From positions 23,970-87,969 of the forward strand of contig CAYMRS010000004.1 of NCBI GenBank assembly GCA_964392915.1: 64,000 nt of DNA, read 5' to 3'. This stretch comes from JAAYUK01 sp964392915 (lineage in GTDB: Bacteria; Nitrospirota; Thermodesulfovibrionia; Thermodesulfovibrionales; Dissulfurispiraceae). A model generated the notes under the pieces. That model saw nothing but the letters and a program-made list of their open reading frames with translations. It was not told where the DNA came from and ran no database searches. This document shows positions 51,818-60,335 of this stretch, one piece after another. The position numbers and the translations under genes are program-made. Positions within the stretch are counted from its first letter, which is position 1; every line of letters begins with the position of its first letter.

Positions 51818-53008
51818 ATGTTGTCAGAGAGAGTACGCCAAATCAAGTCATCTCCGACCCTTGCGATGGATGCAAAGGCGAAAGGCATGAAGGCGCAGGG
51901 AGTGGATGTTGTCAATTTTGGCGTTGGTGAGCCTGACTTCGATACCCCGGATCATGTGAAGGAAGCCGCGATCAAGGCTATCAGGGACGGCTTTACGAAA
52001 TATACGCCGGTCGGCGGCACCGATGAGCTGAAGGAGGCGATTATCGCCAAGCTTGCAGCCGACAACGGGCTTGCATACGAAAAAGATCAGATTATCGTCT
52101 CGTGCGGGGCGAAACACAGCCTTTACAACATTGCGCAGGCACTGTACGGCCCCGGGGATGAGGTCATTATTCCCGCGCCCTATTGGGTTTCGTACCCGGA
52201 TCAGGTGCTTCTGAATGATGCCACGCCGGCGCTTGTTGAGACACATGAAGCGGATCATTTCATGCTGCGTCCCGAGGCGCTCGCAGCAAAAATAACGCCG
52301 AAGACCAGGGCGATTATCCTGAACTCGCCTTCCAACCCGACCGGGTTCGCGTACGACAAGGCAGCACTTGCCGCGGTTGCTGAGCTTGCGGTGAAGCACA
52401 ACCTGTATATCATTTCGGATGAAATCTATGAAAAGCTTGTGTATGACGGGATGCAGCACGTCAGCACTGCCGCGATCAGTGCCGAAGTCAAGGAGCGGAC
52501 CATAGTCGTCAACGGTCTTTCGAAGTCGCATGCCATGACAGGCTGGCGTATCGGATATGCCGCTGGACCGAAGGACATAATCAAAGCGATGACGAATATC
52601 CAGAGCCAGTCGACCTCCAACCCGACCTCGATTTCCCAGAAAGCGGCTGTAGCAGCGCTCAGGGGGCCTCAGGACTTTGTTGCCATGATGCGTGCTGAGT
52701 TCGACAAGCGGAGAGTCTTCCTTGTTGACGCGCTCAACGCTCTGCCGGGCTTCAGATGCCTGAAACCAACCGGCGCATTTTATGCGTTTCCGAATATTGC
52801 GGCACTGTACGGCAAAAAGGCGGGAGATCGCGCAATCAATGGGTCGCTTGATTTTGCCCTCTATCTTCTTGAGGATGCAAATGTGGCTCTCGTTCACGGT
52901 GAGGCGTTCGGCAATGACCAGTACATTCGCCTTTCCTATGCAACCTCCATGGAAACCCTGCAAAAGGGTGTTGAGCGGATTGCGGCTGCGGTCGCAAAGC
53001 TCTCGTAG
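51818..53008 (+). CDS. PLP-dependent aminotransferase, aspartate aminotransferase type
   Basis: 396 residues. Class I fold: VVNFGVGEPDFDTPDHVKEAA, YTPVGGTDELKEAI, LNSPSNPTGFAYDKA, SDEIYEKLVYDG and the PLP Lys in VNGLSKSHAMTGWRIGYAAG. Closest in appearance to type Ib aspartate/prephenate aminotransferases. A strong GGAGGAGGA site precedes the ATG. Starts a run with era, the nuclease gene and recO. Confidence 0.93.
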   Translation: MLSERVRQIKSSPTLAMDAKAKGMKAQGVDVVNFGVGEPDFDTPDHVKEAAIKAIRDGFTKYTPVGGTDELKEAIIAKLAADNGLAYEKDQIIVSCGAKHSLYNIAQALYGPGDEVIIPAPYWVSYPDQVLLNDATPALVETHEADHFMLRPEALAAKITPKTRAIILNSPSNPTGFAYDKAALAAVAELAVKHNLYIISDEIYEKLVYDGMQHVSTAAISAEVKERTIVVNGLSKSHAMTGWRIGYAAGPKDIIKAMTNIQSQSTSNPTSISQKAAVAALRGPQDFVAMMRAEFDKRRVFLVDALNALPGFRCLKPTGAFYAFPNIAALYGKKAGDRAINGSLDFALYLLEDANVALVHGEAFGNDQYIRLSYATSMETLQKGVERIAAAVAKLS

Positions 53009-53019
53009 CGGGGAACCGC

Positions 53020-53919
53020 ATGTCAGAATTCCGCTGCGGATATGTCTCGCTCATCGGGCGGCCGAATGTCGGCAAATCGACGCTGCTCAATGCCCTGATC
53101 GGTGAGAAGGTTGCTATTGTCAGCCCGAAACCCCAGACGACGCGTAACCGCATCGCGGGCATCAAGAATCTGCCTGAAGCGCAGATCGTATTTCTTGACA
53201 CGCCCGGCATTCATAAGCCCCGGCATAAGCTCGGAGAGCGCATGGTGCGGGAGGCGTCTGGCACATTCCATGATGTTGACGTCGTGCTGTTTCTTGTCGA
53301 GCCGGGGGAACCCACTGCCGGGGACAGGGCGATTCTCGAGTCGATCGCCGGCTTTCGAAAACCGGTTTTCCTGATTATCAACAAGGTGGACACGATCAAG
53401 AAACATGAACTGTTGCCGGTTATCGACGTTTATGCGAAGCTGTATTCATTCAGGGAGATCATTCCGCTTTCGGCGCTTAAAGGTGATGGTCTCGGTCACC
53501 TGCTCGAGGCGCTGCTCGCACTCTTGCCGACGGGGCCGCGACTCTATCCGGACGACATTCTGACCGATCAGGCCGAACGGTTTATGGCTGCCGAGGCGAT
53601 TCGCGAAAAGATCATGCAGCAGACGGATGATGAACTGCCGTATTCCATTGCCGTGGAAGTCCTGACCTGGAAGGAAAAGAAGGATGGTCTGGTAGCCATC
53701 CAGGCGAACATATATGTTGAAAGAGACAGCCAGAAGGGTATTATAATAGGAAAACACGGGGCCCGCCTGAAGGAGATTGGTACAGCGGCGCGCGCTGACA
53801 TCGAGCGTCTTCTCGGAGCCAGAGTCTTTCTGGAACTATGGGTAAAGGTCCGCAAGGACTGGCGGAACGACGACCGGGCGCTGAAAGATCTGGGGTTTGA
53901 GTCATGCAGATACAAATGA
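53020..53919 (+). CDS. era: GTPase Era
   Basis: 299 residues. G1 GRPNVGKST (11-19), G2 region PQTTRNR, G3 DTPG, G4 NKVD, and a C-terminal KH domain (VERDSQKGIIIGKHGARLKEIGTAARADIERLLGARVFLELWVKV). Binds 16S rRNA 3' end and helps assemble the 30S subunit. It overlaps the following gene by 16 bp. An 11-bp gap separates it from the aminotransferase. Confidence 0.97.
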   Translation: MSEFRCGYVSLIGRPNVGKSTLLNALIGEKVAIVSPKPQTTRNRIAGIKNLPEAQIVFLDTPGIHKPRHKLGERMVREASGTFHDVDVVLFLVEPGEPTAGDRAILESIAGFRKPVFLIINKVDTIKKHELLPVIDVYAKLYSFREIIPLSALKGDGLGHLLEALLALLPTGPRLYPDDILTDQAERFMAAEAIREKIMQQTDDELPYSIAVEVLTWKEKKDGLVAIQANIYVERDSQKGIIIGKHGARLKEIGTAARADIERLLGARVFLELWVKVRKDWRNDDRALKDLGFESCRYK

Positions 53920-54356
53920 AGGTTGAGGGATTGCTGTTTGACCCGCGAAGCGGCATGTATATTCTGTTGCTGCAGCAGGTTGACGGCCCGCAGACGCTGC
54001 CTATCTGGATTGGCAAGCCCGAGGCTGATGCTATTGCGCTTGCTCTCGGAAAGGTCATGACCCCTCGTCCCCTGACGCACGACCTCATCAAAAATGTTTT
54101 TGAGGGGTTGAATATGGCCGTCACAAGGATTGTCATAACCGAAATCATCGATAACACCTACTATGCGCTTATTCAGGGGACTGACGGCAAGCGCGAAGTA
54201 GCAATTGACTCGCGGCCGTCCGACGCCGTCGCCGTCGCGCTCCGGGTGCAGGCCCCAATATTTGTTGAGGAGAATGTCCTTGAAGTGCGCAAGGCGGACG
54301 AACTCGAGGAGTGGCTGAAGAATCTTAAGCCTGAAGATTTCGGCACGATGATGTAG
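53904..54356 (+). CDS. Bifunctional nuclease family protein (DUF151)
   Basis: 150 residues. LLLQQVDGPQTLPIWIGKPEADAIALALGKVMTPRPLTHDLI, then SRPSDAVAVALRVQAPIFVEENVLEVR, are the two signature blocks of the BFN/DUF151 family, which includes proteins with RNase and DNase activity. The N-terminal half is beta-rich and acidic at the end (ELEEWLKNLKPEDF). Cotranscribed with era. Confidence 0.9.
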   Translation: MQIQMKVEGLLFDPRSGMYILLLQQVDGPQTLPIWIGKPEADAIALALGKVMTPRPLTHDLIKNVFEGLNMAVTRIVITEIIDNTYYALIQGTDGKREVAIDSRPSDAVAVALRVQAPIFVEENVLEVRKADELEEWLKNLKPEDFGTMM

Positions 54357-54420
54357 CGGGAGCGGCTTTGTTCCCCTCTGATCATGTTCATGCTGCTCCA
54401 GGTCGGGAGCAGCGCGTTTC

Positions 54421-55158
54421 ATGCTGAACCGTACCGAGGGCATTGTCCTCAGAACGGCTGTATTTGGTGAAGCGGACCTCATCGTTACCTATCTGACACG
54501 CGACCACGGCATTCTCAAGGCTTTTGCGAAGAGCCCCCGCAAGATCAAGAGCCGCTTCGGCAGCTCCCTGGAACCGCTGACGCACTCCCGTATCGCGGTT
54601 ATGGGTCGAGAGGACGCCCAGCTGCCGCGGCTGACACAGTCGGATATTCTGCGGCCGTTTCAGTCGCTTCGTGAAGACTATGCGACATTTGTGCGCGCAT
54701 CACAGATGATCGAGCTGAATCTCCGCTTTCTGCCCGAGCGGGAGCCGAATCCGGACGCGTTTCGCCTGATGACGCAGGCGCTCGCGAAGCTGGACAACGG
54801 CCCGAAGAATCTGTATTTTCTGTACTATAAAATGCGGTTCCTCCAGATATGCGGCTACCTGCCGGGGCTGGAGATCTGTGGCCGGTGCGGCGGGTCCGGG
54901 GCGGAACGGAACCCGCGTCATTTTTACCTTGCGCATGGTTCGATCCTGTGTGAGCATTGCTCCACAAGCCGGGAAGAGTCCCGGGAGCTTTCCGCCGGGG
55001 CGCTTCGGGTTTTCCGCGGCATGCTGCGCTGGCGGTTTGTGACTATTGACCGCTTCAGCGTCGGGGACCATCTGATTTCGGAGCTTGACGCGCTGCTTGA
55101 AGCGCACATCGCTTATGTGCTGGCACGGCCGCTTCGTACGAATGCATTTCGGGCCTGA
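54421..55158 (+). CDS. recO: DNA repair protein RecO
   Basis: 245 residues. The OB-fold N terminus LNRTEGIVLRTAVFGEADLIVTYLTRDHGIL is diagnostic, and the zinc motif CGRCGG ... CEHC occurs at about 158-180. Works with RecR/RecF in loading RecA at gaps. Follows the DUF151 gene after 64 bp. An ATG with no strong Shine-Dalgarno starts it, which is frequent for recO. Confidence 0.94.
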   Translation: MLNRTEGIVLRTAVFGEADLIVTYLTRDHGILKAFAKSPRKIKSRFGSSLEPLTHSRIAVMGREDAQLPRLTQSDILRPFQSLREDYATFVRASQMIELNLRFLPEREPNPDAFRLMTQALAKLDNGPKNLYFLYYKMRFLQICGYLPGLEICGRCGGSGAERNPRHFYLAHGSILCEHCSTSREESRELSAGALRVFRGMLRWRFVTIDRFSVGDHLISELDALLEAHIAYVLARPLRTNAFRA

Positions 55159-55194
55159 ATTTTCCTGTAAACAAGCCCGTTTGCTTGACAGAAG

Positions 55195-55224
55195 AGACGG
55201 CTGTAATTTATAAAAATCTGTTTA
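55195..55224 (+). promoter_or_regulatory. Candidate promoter of the inositol-phosphate synthase gene
   Basis: TTGACA (55195-55200), 18 bases, TATAAA (55219-55224), about 95 bp before the ATG. Both boxes are near consensus. The leader is AT-rich and unstructured to the eye. Confidence 0.5.
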
Positions 55225-55319
55225 TAGGTTAATCAACTTTCGCTGAGTGCATACATGTGAAAGTGTTTTCGGCAGCCTGAAAGCTCAGACAGAAAACGAG
55301 AACAGGAGACATAAAGAGC

Positions 55320-56423
55320 ATGGGAAAGGTACGTATTGCCGTCTTTGGTGTGGGAAACTGCGCGAGTTCACTGATTCAGGGCATCGAATATTACAGGACG
55401 CTGCCGGATGACAGTCCTGATCGCTCGCTCGGCCTGATGCATCATGACCTCGGCGGTTATACTCCGGCTGACATTGAGGTTGTCGCGGCATTCGACATCG
55501 ACATTCGCAAGGCCGGGCGGCCGCTGAGGGAGGCGCTCTTTGCAAAACCGAACTGCACGAGGGTCTTCTTTCAGAACCTGCCCGATTATCCGGTAACGGT
55601 ACAGATGGGTCCGGTTCTCGACGGCATCTCTCAGCATATGGCGGATTATCCTGATGACCGCAGGTTCATTGCCTCTGACTTGCAGCCCTGTGACGTTGCC
55701 GAGGTATTGAAAGAGAGCGGCGCTGATCTGGCAGTGAGCTATATGCCGGTCGGCTCTGAGCAGGCAACGCGGTTTTATGCCCAGGCATGTCTTGATGCCG
55801 GCATCGGTTTTGTAAACTGCGTTCCGGTCTTTATCGCATCGGATGACGAGTGGATTCGGAAGTTTGAAGAGCGGAATGTTCCGCTTGTCGGCGACGACGT
55901 CAAGTCCCAGATCGGTGCGACGATTATTCACCGTATGCTGACCAAGCTTTTCATGGATCGCGGCGTAAAAATCAGCCATACCTACCAGCTCAATGTCGGC
56001 GGCAACACCGACTTTCTCAACATGCTGAACCAGGAACGGCTCAAGAGCAAGAAGATTTCGAAGACTGAAGCGGTGACTTCCCAGGTGAACCACTCGCTGG
56101 ACCAGGACGATATCCACATAGGACCATCCGACTATGTTCCCTGGATGAACGACAACAAGGTCTGTTTCCTCCGAATCGAGGGCTATGAGTTCGGCAAGAT
56201 GCCGATGCATGTCGAATTGCGGCTTTCTGTCGAAGATTCCCCGAACAGCGGCGGTGTGGTTATTGATGCCATCCGGTGTTGCAAGCTTGCGAAGGACCGG
56301 GGCGTCGGCGGTCTCCTGATTTCGCCTTCCGCGTATTTCATGAAGCACCCGAGAATGCAGTACGCGGACGAAGAAGCCCGTGAAATGGTTGAAGCCTTTA
56401 TTCTGAACCGGCGGGAAAGGTAA
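55320..56423 (+). CDS. ino1: Myo-inositol-1-phosphate synthase
   Basis: 367 residues, the prokaryotic short form. Converts glucose-6-phosphate to inositol-phosphate with NAD. VAVFGVGNCASSLIQGIEYY-like start (VFGVGNCASSL), AAFDIDIRKAG, SYMPVGSEQATRFYA, GDDVKSQIGATIIHRML and LNVGGNTDFLNML are family blocks, including the Lys/Asn catalytic area. The next gene encodes a CDP-alcohol phosphatidyltransferase, 10 bp away, forming a likely phosphatidylinositol-phosphate pathway unit. Confidence 0.94.
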   Translation: MGKVRIAVFGVGNCASSLIQGIEYYRTLPDDSPDRSLGLMHHDLGGYTPADIEVVAAFDIDIRKAGRPLREALFAKPNCTRVFFQNLPDYPVTVQMGPVLDGISQHMADYPDDRRFIASDLQPCDVAEVLKESGADLAVSYMPVGSEQATRFYAQACLDAGIGFVNCVPVFIASDDEWIRKFEERNVPLVGDDVKSQIGATIIHRMLTKLFMDRGVKISHTYQLNVGGNTDFLNMLNQERLKSKKISKTEAVTSQVNHSLDQDDIHIGPSDYVPWMNDNKVCFLRIEGYEFGKMPMHVELRLSVEDSPNSGGVVIDAIRCCKLAKDRGVGGLLISPSAYFMKHPRMQYADEEAREMVEAFILNRRER

Positions 56424-56433
56424 CGGTGCCGTC

Positions 56434-56994
56434 TTGATCAGTGCGAAACTCGGACACTTTCTCGACAAGCCTCTTGAACCGTATGCCCGCAGAGTTTCCA
56501 TCAGTCCAAACGTCATAACCGTAGCCGGGTTTGTCATTACCCTCCTGGCTGCCGCAGTTCTTCCCCGGCAATTACAGGTTGGCGGACTCCTTATACTTCT
56601 CGGAGGCATGTTCGACATGCTCGACGGCGTTGTTGCCCGCACCAACGGAAAGGCATCGAAATTCGGCGCTCTGCTGGACTCCACGCTTGACCGTTATTCG
56701 GACGCAGCCCTGTTTCTCGGCGCTGCTGCGTATTTCTACGGCATCGATCACATAGCCGGCGCCGCGCTCTCACTGGGAACGCTGGTGGGCGCGATGCTGG
56801 TGAGCTATGTGCGGGCTCGTGCCGAGGGACTCGATATCCCGTGTCATGTCGGAATCATGGAGCGGCCGGAGCGCATCGTCCTGCTGGCCGTTGGATGCCT
56901 TACGGGATGGATGTTCCCGGTGATGATAGTCCTCTTCGTGTTAAGTCATGTAACCGTGCTGCAGCGCATTCTTCACGTCGCTCGTCACCGCTGA
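56434..56994 (+). CDS. CDP-alcohol phosphatidyltransferase, likely inositol-phosphate lipid synthase
   Basis: 186 residues starting with TTG 56434. The motif GMFDMLDGVVARTNGKASKFGALLDSTLDRYSDA is the CDP-alcohol signature D..DG..AR......G...D...D, and five to six hydrophobic helices surround it. Placed immediately after ino1, it probably joins inositol-1-phosphate to CDP-diacylglycerol, as in phosphatidylinositol-phosphate synthases of actinobacteria and archaea; acceptance of glycerol phosphate instead is possible. The TTG start is the only candidate that keeps the first helix and has GGAAAGG upstream. Confidence 0.85.
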   Translation: MISAKLGHFLDKPLEPYARRVSISPNVITVAGFVITLLAAAVLPRQLQVGGLLILLGGMFDMLDGVVARTNGKASKFGALLDSTLDRYSDAALFLGAAAYFYGIDHIAGAALSLGTLVGAMLVSYVRARAEGLDIPCHVGIMERPERIVLLAVGCLTGWMFPVMIVLFVLSHVTVLQRILHVARHR

Positions 56995-57048
56995 TACTCC
57001 CTGATGAAAGCGCCGAAAATGTGCTATACTTTTGCCTAAGGAGGGCAT

Positions 57049-57453
57049 ATGGAGAGCAATTCCTGGCTGATTATTCTGAGCATCTGCTTTTTCATCATGA
57101 CGCTGACGTTCGTTGCCGTCATTGTATTTATCCTGTTTGCGGCAATTGAACTCAGAAAGGCTTCTGTTTCGCTCCGCGAGTTTCTGAACAGGACGGAGGA
57201 AAAAATGCAGCCGGTGCTGCAGCAGACTGAGCTGACGCTTGCAACCCTTCGCAGGGTGAGTGAAGATGTCAAGGGAGTTACCGGAAATGTCCGCTCTGTT
57301 TCCGATTCCGTAAATGAGTTTTCGGGGAATATCCGCGTTGCCAATGCGCTTGTCGGAGAGCTTCAGACTGCGCTGACCAGCCGTGCGTCGGGCTTGCGCG
57401 CGGGCCTCAGTGCGGCGTTGGCAGTTTTTATGGGACAATCAAGAGGGAGGTAA
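57049..57453 (+). CDS. DUF948-like membrane protein
   Basis: 134 residues. One N-terminal helix (IILSICFFIMTLTFVAVIVFILFA) and a long coiled stretch of T/S/V/E residues (TLATLRRVSEDVKGVTGNVRSVSDSVNE), typical of DUF948. Role unknown; it is a common partner of YtxH-type proteins. Ends 4 bp before the YtxH-like gene. Confidence 0.85.
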   Translation: MESNSWLIILSICFFIMTLTFVAVIVFILFAAIELRKASVSLREFLNRTEEKMQPVLQQTELTLATLRRVSEDVKGVTGNVRSVSDSVNEFSGNIRVANALVGELQTALTSRASGLRAGLSAALAVFMGQSRGR

Positions 57454-57457
57454 TGAT

Positions 57458-57802
57458 ATGAGACATGACGATTGTGGCTACAGTTCCGGTTCGGTTTTTC
57501 TTGCGTTCCTTCTTGGCGGTGCGGTCGGCGCGGGAGTTGCGCTTCTGCTTGCACCCCAGTCGGGAGTTGAAACCCGGCGGAAGATTCGTGATTTTACGGA
57601 CGATGTGAAAGACCGGACTACCGAGTATGCCGAGCAGGCCAGGGAAACAGCGACTTCCTACTATGGCCAGGCTCGTGAAACCGTTGCAACAACGGTCGAC
57701 AAGGCGAAGCATGTGGTCGACGAACAGAAAGCCGCTATCGTGTCTGCCATTGATGCAGGCAAGGAGGCCTACACAAAAGAAGTGCACAAAGAAAATGCAT
57801 GA
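57458..57802 (+). CDS. YtxH-domain protein
   Basis: 114 residues from ATG 57458 with GGGAGG upstream. An N-terminal glycine-rich helix (FLAFLLGGAVGAGVALLLAPQSG) and then R..I.DFTDDVKDRTTEYAEQARETATSYYG coiled repeats, as in YtxH/gas-vesicle-GvpP-like proteins. Stress or envelope role is assumed for the family. Its stop overlaps the hypA start by 8 bp. Confidence 0.87.
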   Translation: MRHDDCGYSSGSVFLAFLLGGAVGAGVALLLAPQSGVETRRKIRDFTDDVKDRTTEYAEQARETATSYYGQARETVATTVDKAKHVVDEQKAAIVSAIDAGKEAYTKEVHKENA

Positions 57803-58139
57803 GGTGTCGATAGCGGAGAGCCTGCTTGATGTCGCTGTTGATAACTGCCGGCAGAGCGGGTACGCAAAAATAACCGGCATACAGGTTCTTATCGGAAAGG
57901 CCTCCGGCGTGATGCCGGAGGCCCTTCTTTTTGCGTTTGATTCGATGAAGGAAGATACCATTGCGCGGGACGCTGCCCTCATGATTGTCGAGGTCCCGCT
58001 TCGCGGGCACTGCAATGACTGCGGAAAGGATTTTGAGGTCGAAGACCGCTATGTACTCGCATGTCCGCATTGCGGCGGATTGCAGTATACCGTTTCAAGC
58101 GGCCGGGAGTTGACAATAGCCGAGATGGAGGTTGAGTAA
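57795..58139 (+). CDS. hypA: Hydrogenase nickel-insertion protein HypA
   Basis: 114 residues from ATG 57795 (MHEVSIAESLLDVAV). The Ni site is the N-terminal MHE; the Zn loop is GHCNDCGKDF and ACPHCGG (two CxxC). Delivers nickel to [NiFe]-hydrogenase or urease maturation with HypB. The hypB gene follows immediately (stop TAA then ATG). No hydrogenase structural genes appear in the window. Confidence 0.95.
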   Translation: MHEVSIAESLLDVAVDNCRQSGYAKITGIQVLIGKASGVMPEALLFAFDSMKEDTIARDAALMIVEVPLRGHCNDCGKDFEVEDRYVLACPHCGGLQYTVSSGRELTIAEMEVE

Positions 58140-58784
58140 ATGAAGCTGAAAGTAACCAAAAATATCCTTACGGCGAATGAAAAGCTCGCGGAGGGGAATC
58201 AGAAGATATTTGCAGAAGCCGGCGTCTTTGTTCTGAACCTCATGAGTTCACCGGGCGCCGGAAAGACCTCGCTTCTTGAAGAAACGATCAAGCGCATCAA
58301 GGACCGCGTGAAAGTCGGCGTGATTGAGGGTGATATAGCCGGCACTGATGATGCTATCCGCATCGACGCGCTGAACGTGCCGGTTGTGCAGATTAACACC
58401 GGCGGGGCCTGTCACCTTGACGCGAACATGATCGGCGAAGTGCTCGGCGACCTGCCGCTTCGCGAACTTGATTTGCTGGTCATCGAAAATGTCGGCAACC
58501 TCGTGTGTCCGGCTGAGTTCAAGCTGGGCGAGCATATGAAGGCCGCGGTGCTGAGCATTACGGAAGGGCATGACAAGCCGCTGAAATATCCGGTAATGTT
58601 TCAGGAGTCCGGCGCGCTCGTAATTAACAAGATCGATCTGAAACCGTTTCTCGATGTGGATGTTGAGAAGATCCGGCGTGATGCAATCTCGCTGAATCCG
58701 TCCATCAGGATTTTCGAAGTCTCATGCAAGACCGGCGAAGGACTTGATGAATGGGTTGCGTGGCTTCTGACGACTATTTCATAA
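58140..58784 (+). CDS. hypB: Hydrogenase accessory GTPase HypB
   Basis: 214 residues. Walker A SSPGAGKTSLLEETI (about 36-50), EGDIAGTDDA, QINTGGACHLDANM with metal Cys/His, IENVGNLVCPAEF and NKIDLKPF. The His-rich N-terminal nickel store seen in some HypB proteins is missing, so it should be a simple GTPase. The tadA start overlaps its last 34 bases. Confidence 0.95.
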   Translation: MKLKVTKNILTANEKLAEGNQKIFAEAGVFVLNLMSSPGAGKTSLLEETIKRIKDRVKVGVIEGDIAGTDDAIRIDALNVPVVQINTGGACHLDANMIGEVLGDLPLRELDLLVIENVGNLVCPAEFKLGEHMKAAVLSITEGHDKPLKYPVMFQESGALVINKIDLKPFLDVDVEKIRRDAISLNPSIRIFEVSCKTGEGLDEWVAWLLTTIS

Positions 58785-59230
58785 GGCTCGCCCTGAAAGA
58801 GGCTGCAAAGGCTTATCAGAAAGAAGAAGTGCCGGTCGGTGCCGTGCTTGTGATTGACGGCAGAGTTGTGGGCCGTGCCCACAATGTTCGCGAATCGAAG
58901 TTCGACCCTGCCGGTCATGCCGAGACCATTGTCCTCCGTCGGGTTGCCATGCGCCTGAAGCGCTGGCGCCTGAATGACGCGACGCTCTATGTGACAAAAG
59001 AACCCTGCGTTATGTGCGTCGGAGTTATGATTAATGCTCGTCTCGGCCGTCTCGTGTATGGGTGCGGAGATGCGAAAGGCGGGGCACTGACGCTGTTTCA
59101 GATTCTCTCCGACCGCCGGCTGAACCATCGCGTTTCAGTGACGTCGGGTGTCCGTGAAGGCGAATGCGCAGCCGTGCTCACGCGTTTCTTTTCGGTGAAA
59201 AGACGAAAGATGATGGAGGGAGCGGAATGA
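58751..59230 (+). CDS. tadA: tRNA-specific adenosine deaminase
   Basis: 159 residues. Zn motifs HAETI (about residue 57) and PCVMC (about 85-89) with proton-shuttling Glu make it a cytidine-deaminase-fold enzyme, and KEEVPVGAVLV and GCGDAKGGA are TadA-specific. Converts wobble A34 to inosine in tRNA-Arg(ACG). A following 45-residue membrane gene starts in its stop. Confidence 0.93.
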   Translation: MGCVASDDYFIRLALKEAAKAYQKEEVPVGAVLVIDGRVVGRAHNVRESKFDPAGHAETIVLRRVAMRLKRWRLNDATLYVTKEPCVMCVGVMINARLGRLVYGCGDAKGGALTLFQILSDRRLNHRVSVTSGVREGECAAVLTRFFSVKRRKMMEGAE

Positions 59231-59364
59231 GCGTTATCGGGACGATTAAAACTGTAGTGAAGGTTTCATCGTTTCTTTTGCGCAGCACGCTCGGAGGAGC
59301 GGCGGCGGCAGTGGTTATGGCAGTGCTGATGATGAAGAAAAAGAATGTGAACAGAAAGCGGTAG
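59227..59364 (+). CDS. 45-residue single-helix membrane protein
   Basis: ATG 59227 in an ATGA overlap with tadA, with GGAGGGAGC upstream. Sequence MSVIGTIKTVVKVSSFLLRS, then a glycine/alanine-rich helix LGGAAAAVVMAVLMM and a Lys/Arg tail. No family recognised. Coupling and ribosome site support translation; function unknown. Confidence 0.6.
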   Translation: MSVIGTIKTVVKVSSFLLRSTLGGAAAAVVMAVLMMKKKNVNRKR

Positions 59365-59422
59365 TCAGCAAACAGGATTGAGCGGCATGCTGATAATTAC
59401 TGCGCGGAGCTGGAGCAGCTTA

Positions 59423-59785
59423 TTATCTTCTGACCCCTGAAATCCACGAAAGCAGTATGCTGACAATGCTCACGATGATGGCGCCCCATAATGCAGGCCA
59501 GAAGCCGGCAATTGAAAGACCGAGTTCCAGTGGCTGTGAAAGGTAAGCGGTCAGCATCAGCATCAGGGCATTCACCACAATAGTGAAAATGCCGAGGGTG
59601 AGCACAATCAGCGGCAGCGAAAAAAAAGTCACGACTGGTTTTATGAGCGTGTTGATAACGCCAAACACAAGACCTACCAGAATGATTTTCCACCATTCTC
59701 CGGTAAAAAGGATCCCGTCAACCAGCTTCACTGCCGCGGCGATGGCAAGTGCATTTATCATTATGCGCAGGATAAAATTCGTCAT
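59423..59785 (-). CDS. Phage-holin-family (pfam04020-type) membrane protein
   Basis: 120 residues with four hydrophobic helices; GLVFGVINTLIKPVVTFFSLPLIVLTLGIFTIVVNALML is the typical block of this family, which despite its name is chromosomal and of unknown function in most bacteria. TRNA and envelope-protein genes follow on the same strand or beyond. A 16-bp tandem repeat lies upstream at 59810. Confidence 0.88.
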   Translation of the reverse strand: MTNFILRIMINALAIAAAVKLVDGILFTGEWWKIILVGLVFGVINTLIKPVVTFFSLPLIVLTLGIFTIVVNALMLMLTAYLSQPLELGLSIAGFWPALWGAIIVSIVSILLSWISGVRR

Positions 59786-59809
59786 TGTGTATCCTCTGCT
59801 TTCCTGTGT

Positions 59810-59841
59810 TCAGAATTATGGATCTTCAGAATTATGGATCT
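59810..59841. repeat. Two tandem copies of TTCAGAATTATGGATC
   Basis: TTCAGAATTATGGATC occurs twice head-to-tail upstream of the holin-family gene. No promoter box is obvious in it. Possibly slippage-made. Confidence 0.6.
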
Positions 59842-59981
59842 ATGGTAGCACAGTCATTCGGGCCTATTCACGAACCGAGGCGGCCAGGTCGATGAAATAG
59901 AGGACAATCCAGAGGTTCGCGGGTATCGCACAGAAAAGTGGCATCCTCACGCTGTGTGTCTTCAGCGCGTCAGCAACTCCC

Positions 59982-60308
59982 TCAGAAAAGCTTTTTTACC
60001 CCGTAGACCCGCTTTCGCGCAAGCATATCGCTGTTATGGTCAAGCAGTACATGCAGTTTGAGAATCTCCTGCTCCGATACATTGCCGGACGACTTCAGTT
60101 TTGCCTCACGGGAGGCGATGCGATCCAGATTGTATTCAAGCATGTCCGCTTCATGCGCCGTTATAAGTCCGGAAGACAGGTTCTGTCGAATCAACTGATG
60201 CTGCTCGCGTACCCGATCTTCCACGATCCCGTATTCGGAAGCAAAGGACGGGAGCACTGCAGCGATAAGGAGGGCTGTCAAAACTCCCCAGAGAATCTGC
60301 CTGTTCAT
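59982..60308 (-). CDS. Small exported protein, unknown function
   Basis: 108 residues. Signal peptide at 1-23 (ILWGVLTALLIAAVLPSFASE, cut likely after SFA). The mature part is helical and charged (DRVREQHQLIRQNLSSGLITAHEADMLEYNLDRIASREAKLK), a pattern seen in small periplasmic proteins with a Ser-Gly-x-Ile-T repeat motif. No family recognised. The glycine-zipper lipoprotein gene precedes it on the same strand by 28 bp. Confidence 0.7.
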   Translation of the reverse strand: MNRQILWGVLTALLIAAVLPSFASEYGIVEDRVREQHQLIRQNLSSGLITAHEADMLEYNLDRIASREAKLKSSGNVSEQEILKLHVLLDHNSDMLARKRVYGVKKLF

Positions 60309-60335
60309 GATGCTCCAGCCTCTGATTCCTGATGG

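Noticed and set aside
51848..52963. A 371-residue frame antisense to the aminotransferase
   Set aside because: Same reason: mirrors the sense gene and has an Arg-rich, motif-free product.
55368..56684. A 438-residue frame antisense to ino1
   Set aside because: Shadow of the sense genes; composition is not protein-like and no family motif is present.
57795..58784. A [NiFe]-hydrogenase locus around hypA/hypB
   Set aside because: No hydrogenase subunits or other hyp genes within the window; the pair may serve a hydrogenase elsewhere.
59423..59785. Prophage because of a holin-family gene
   Set aside because: This holin-named family is common on chromosomes, and no other phage gene is nearby.
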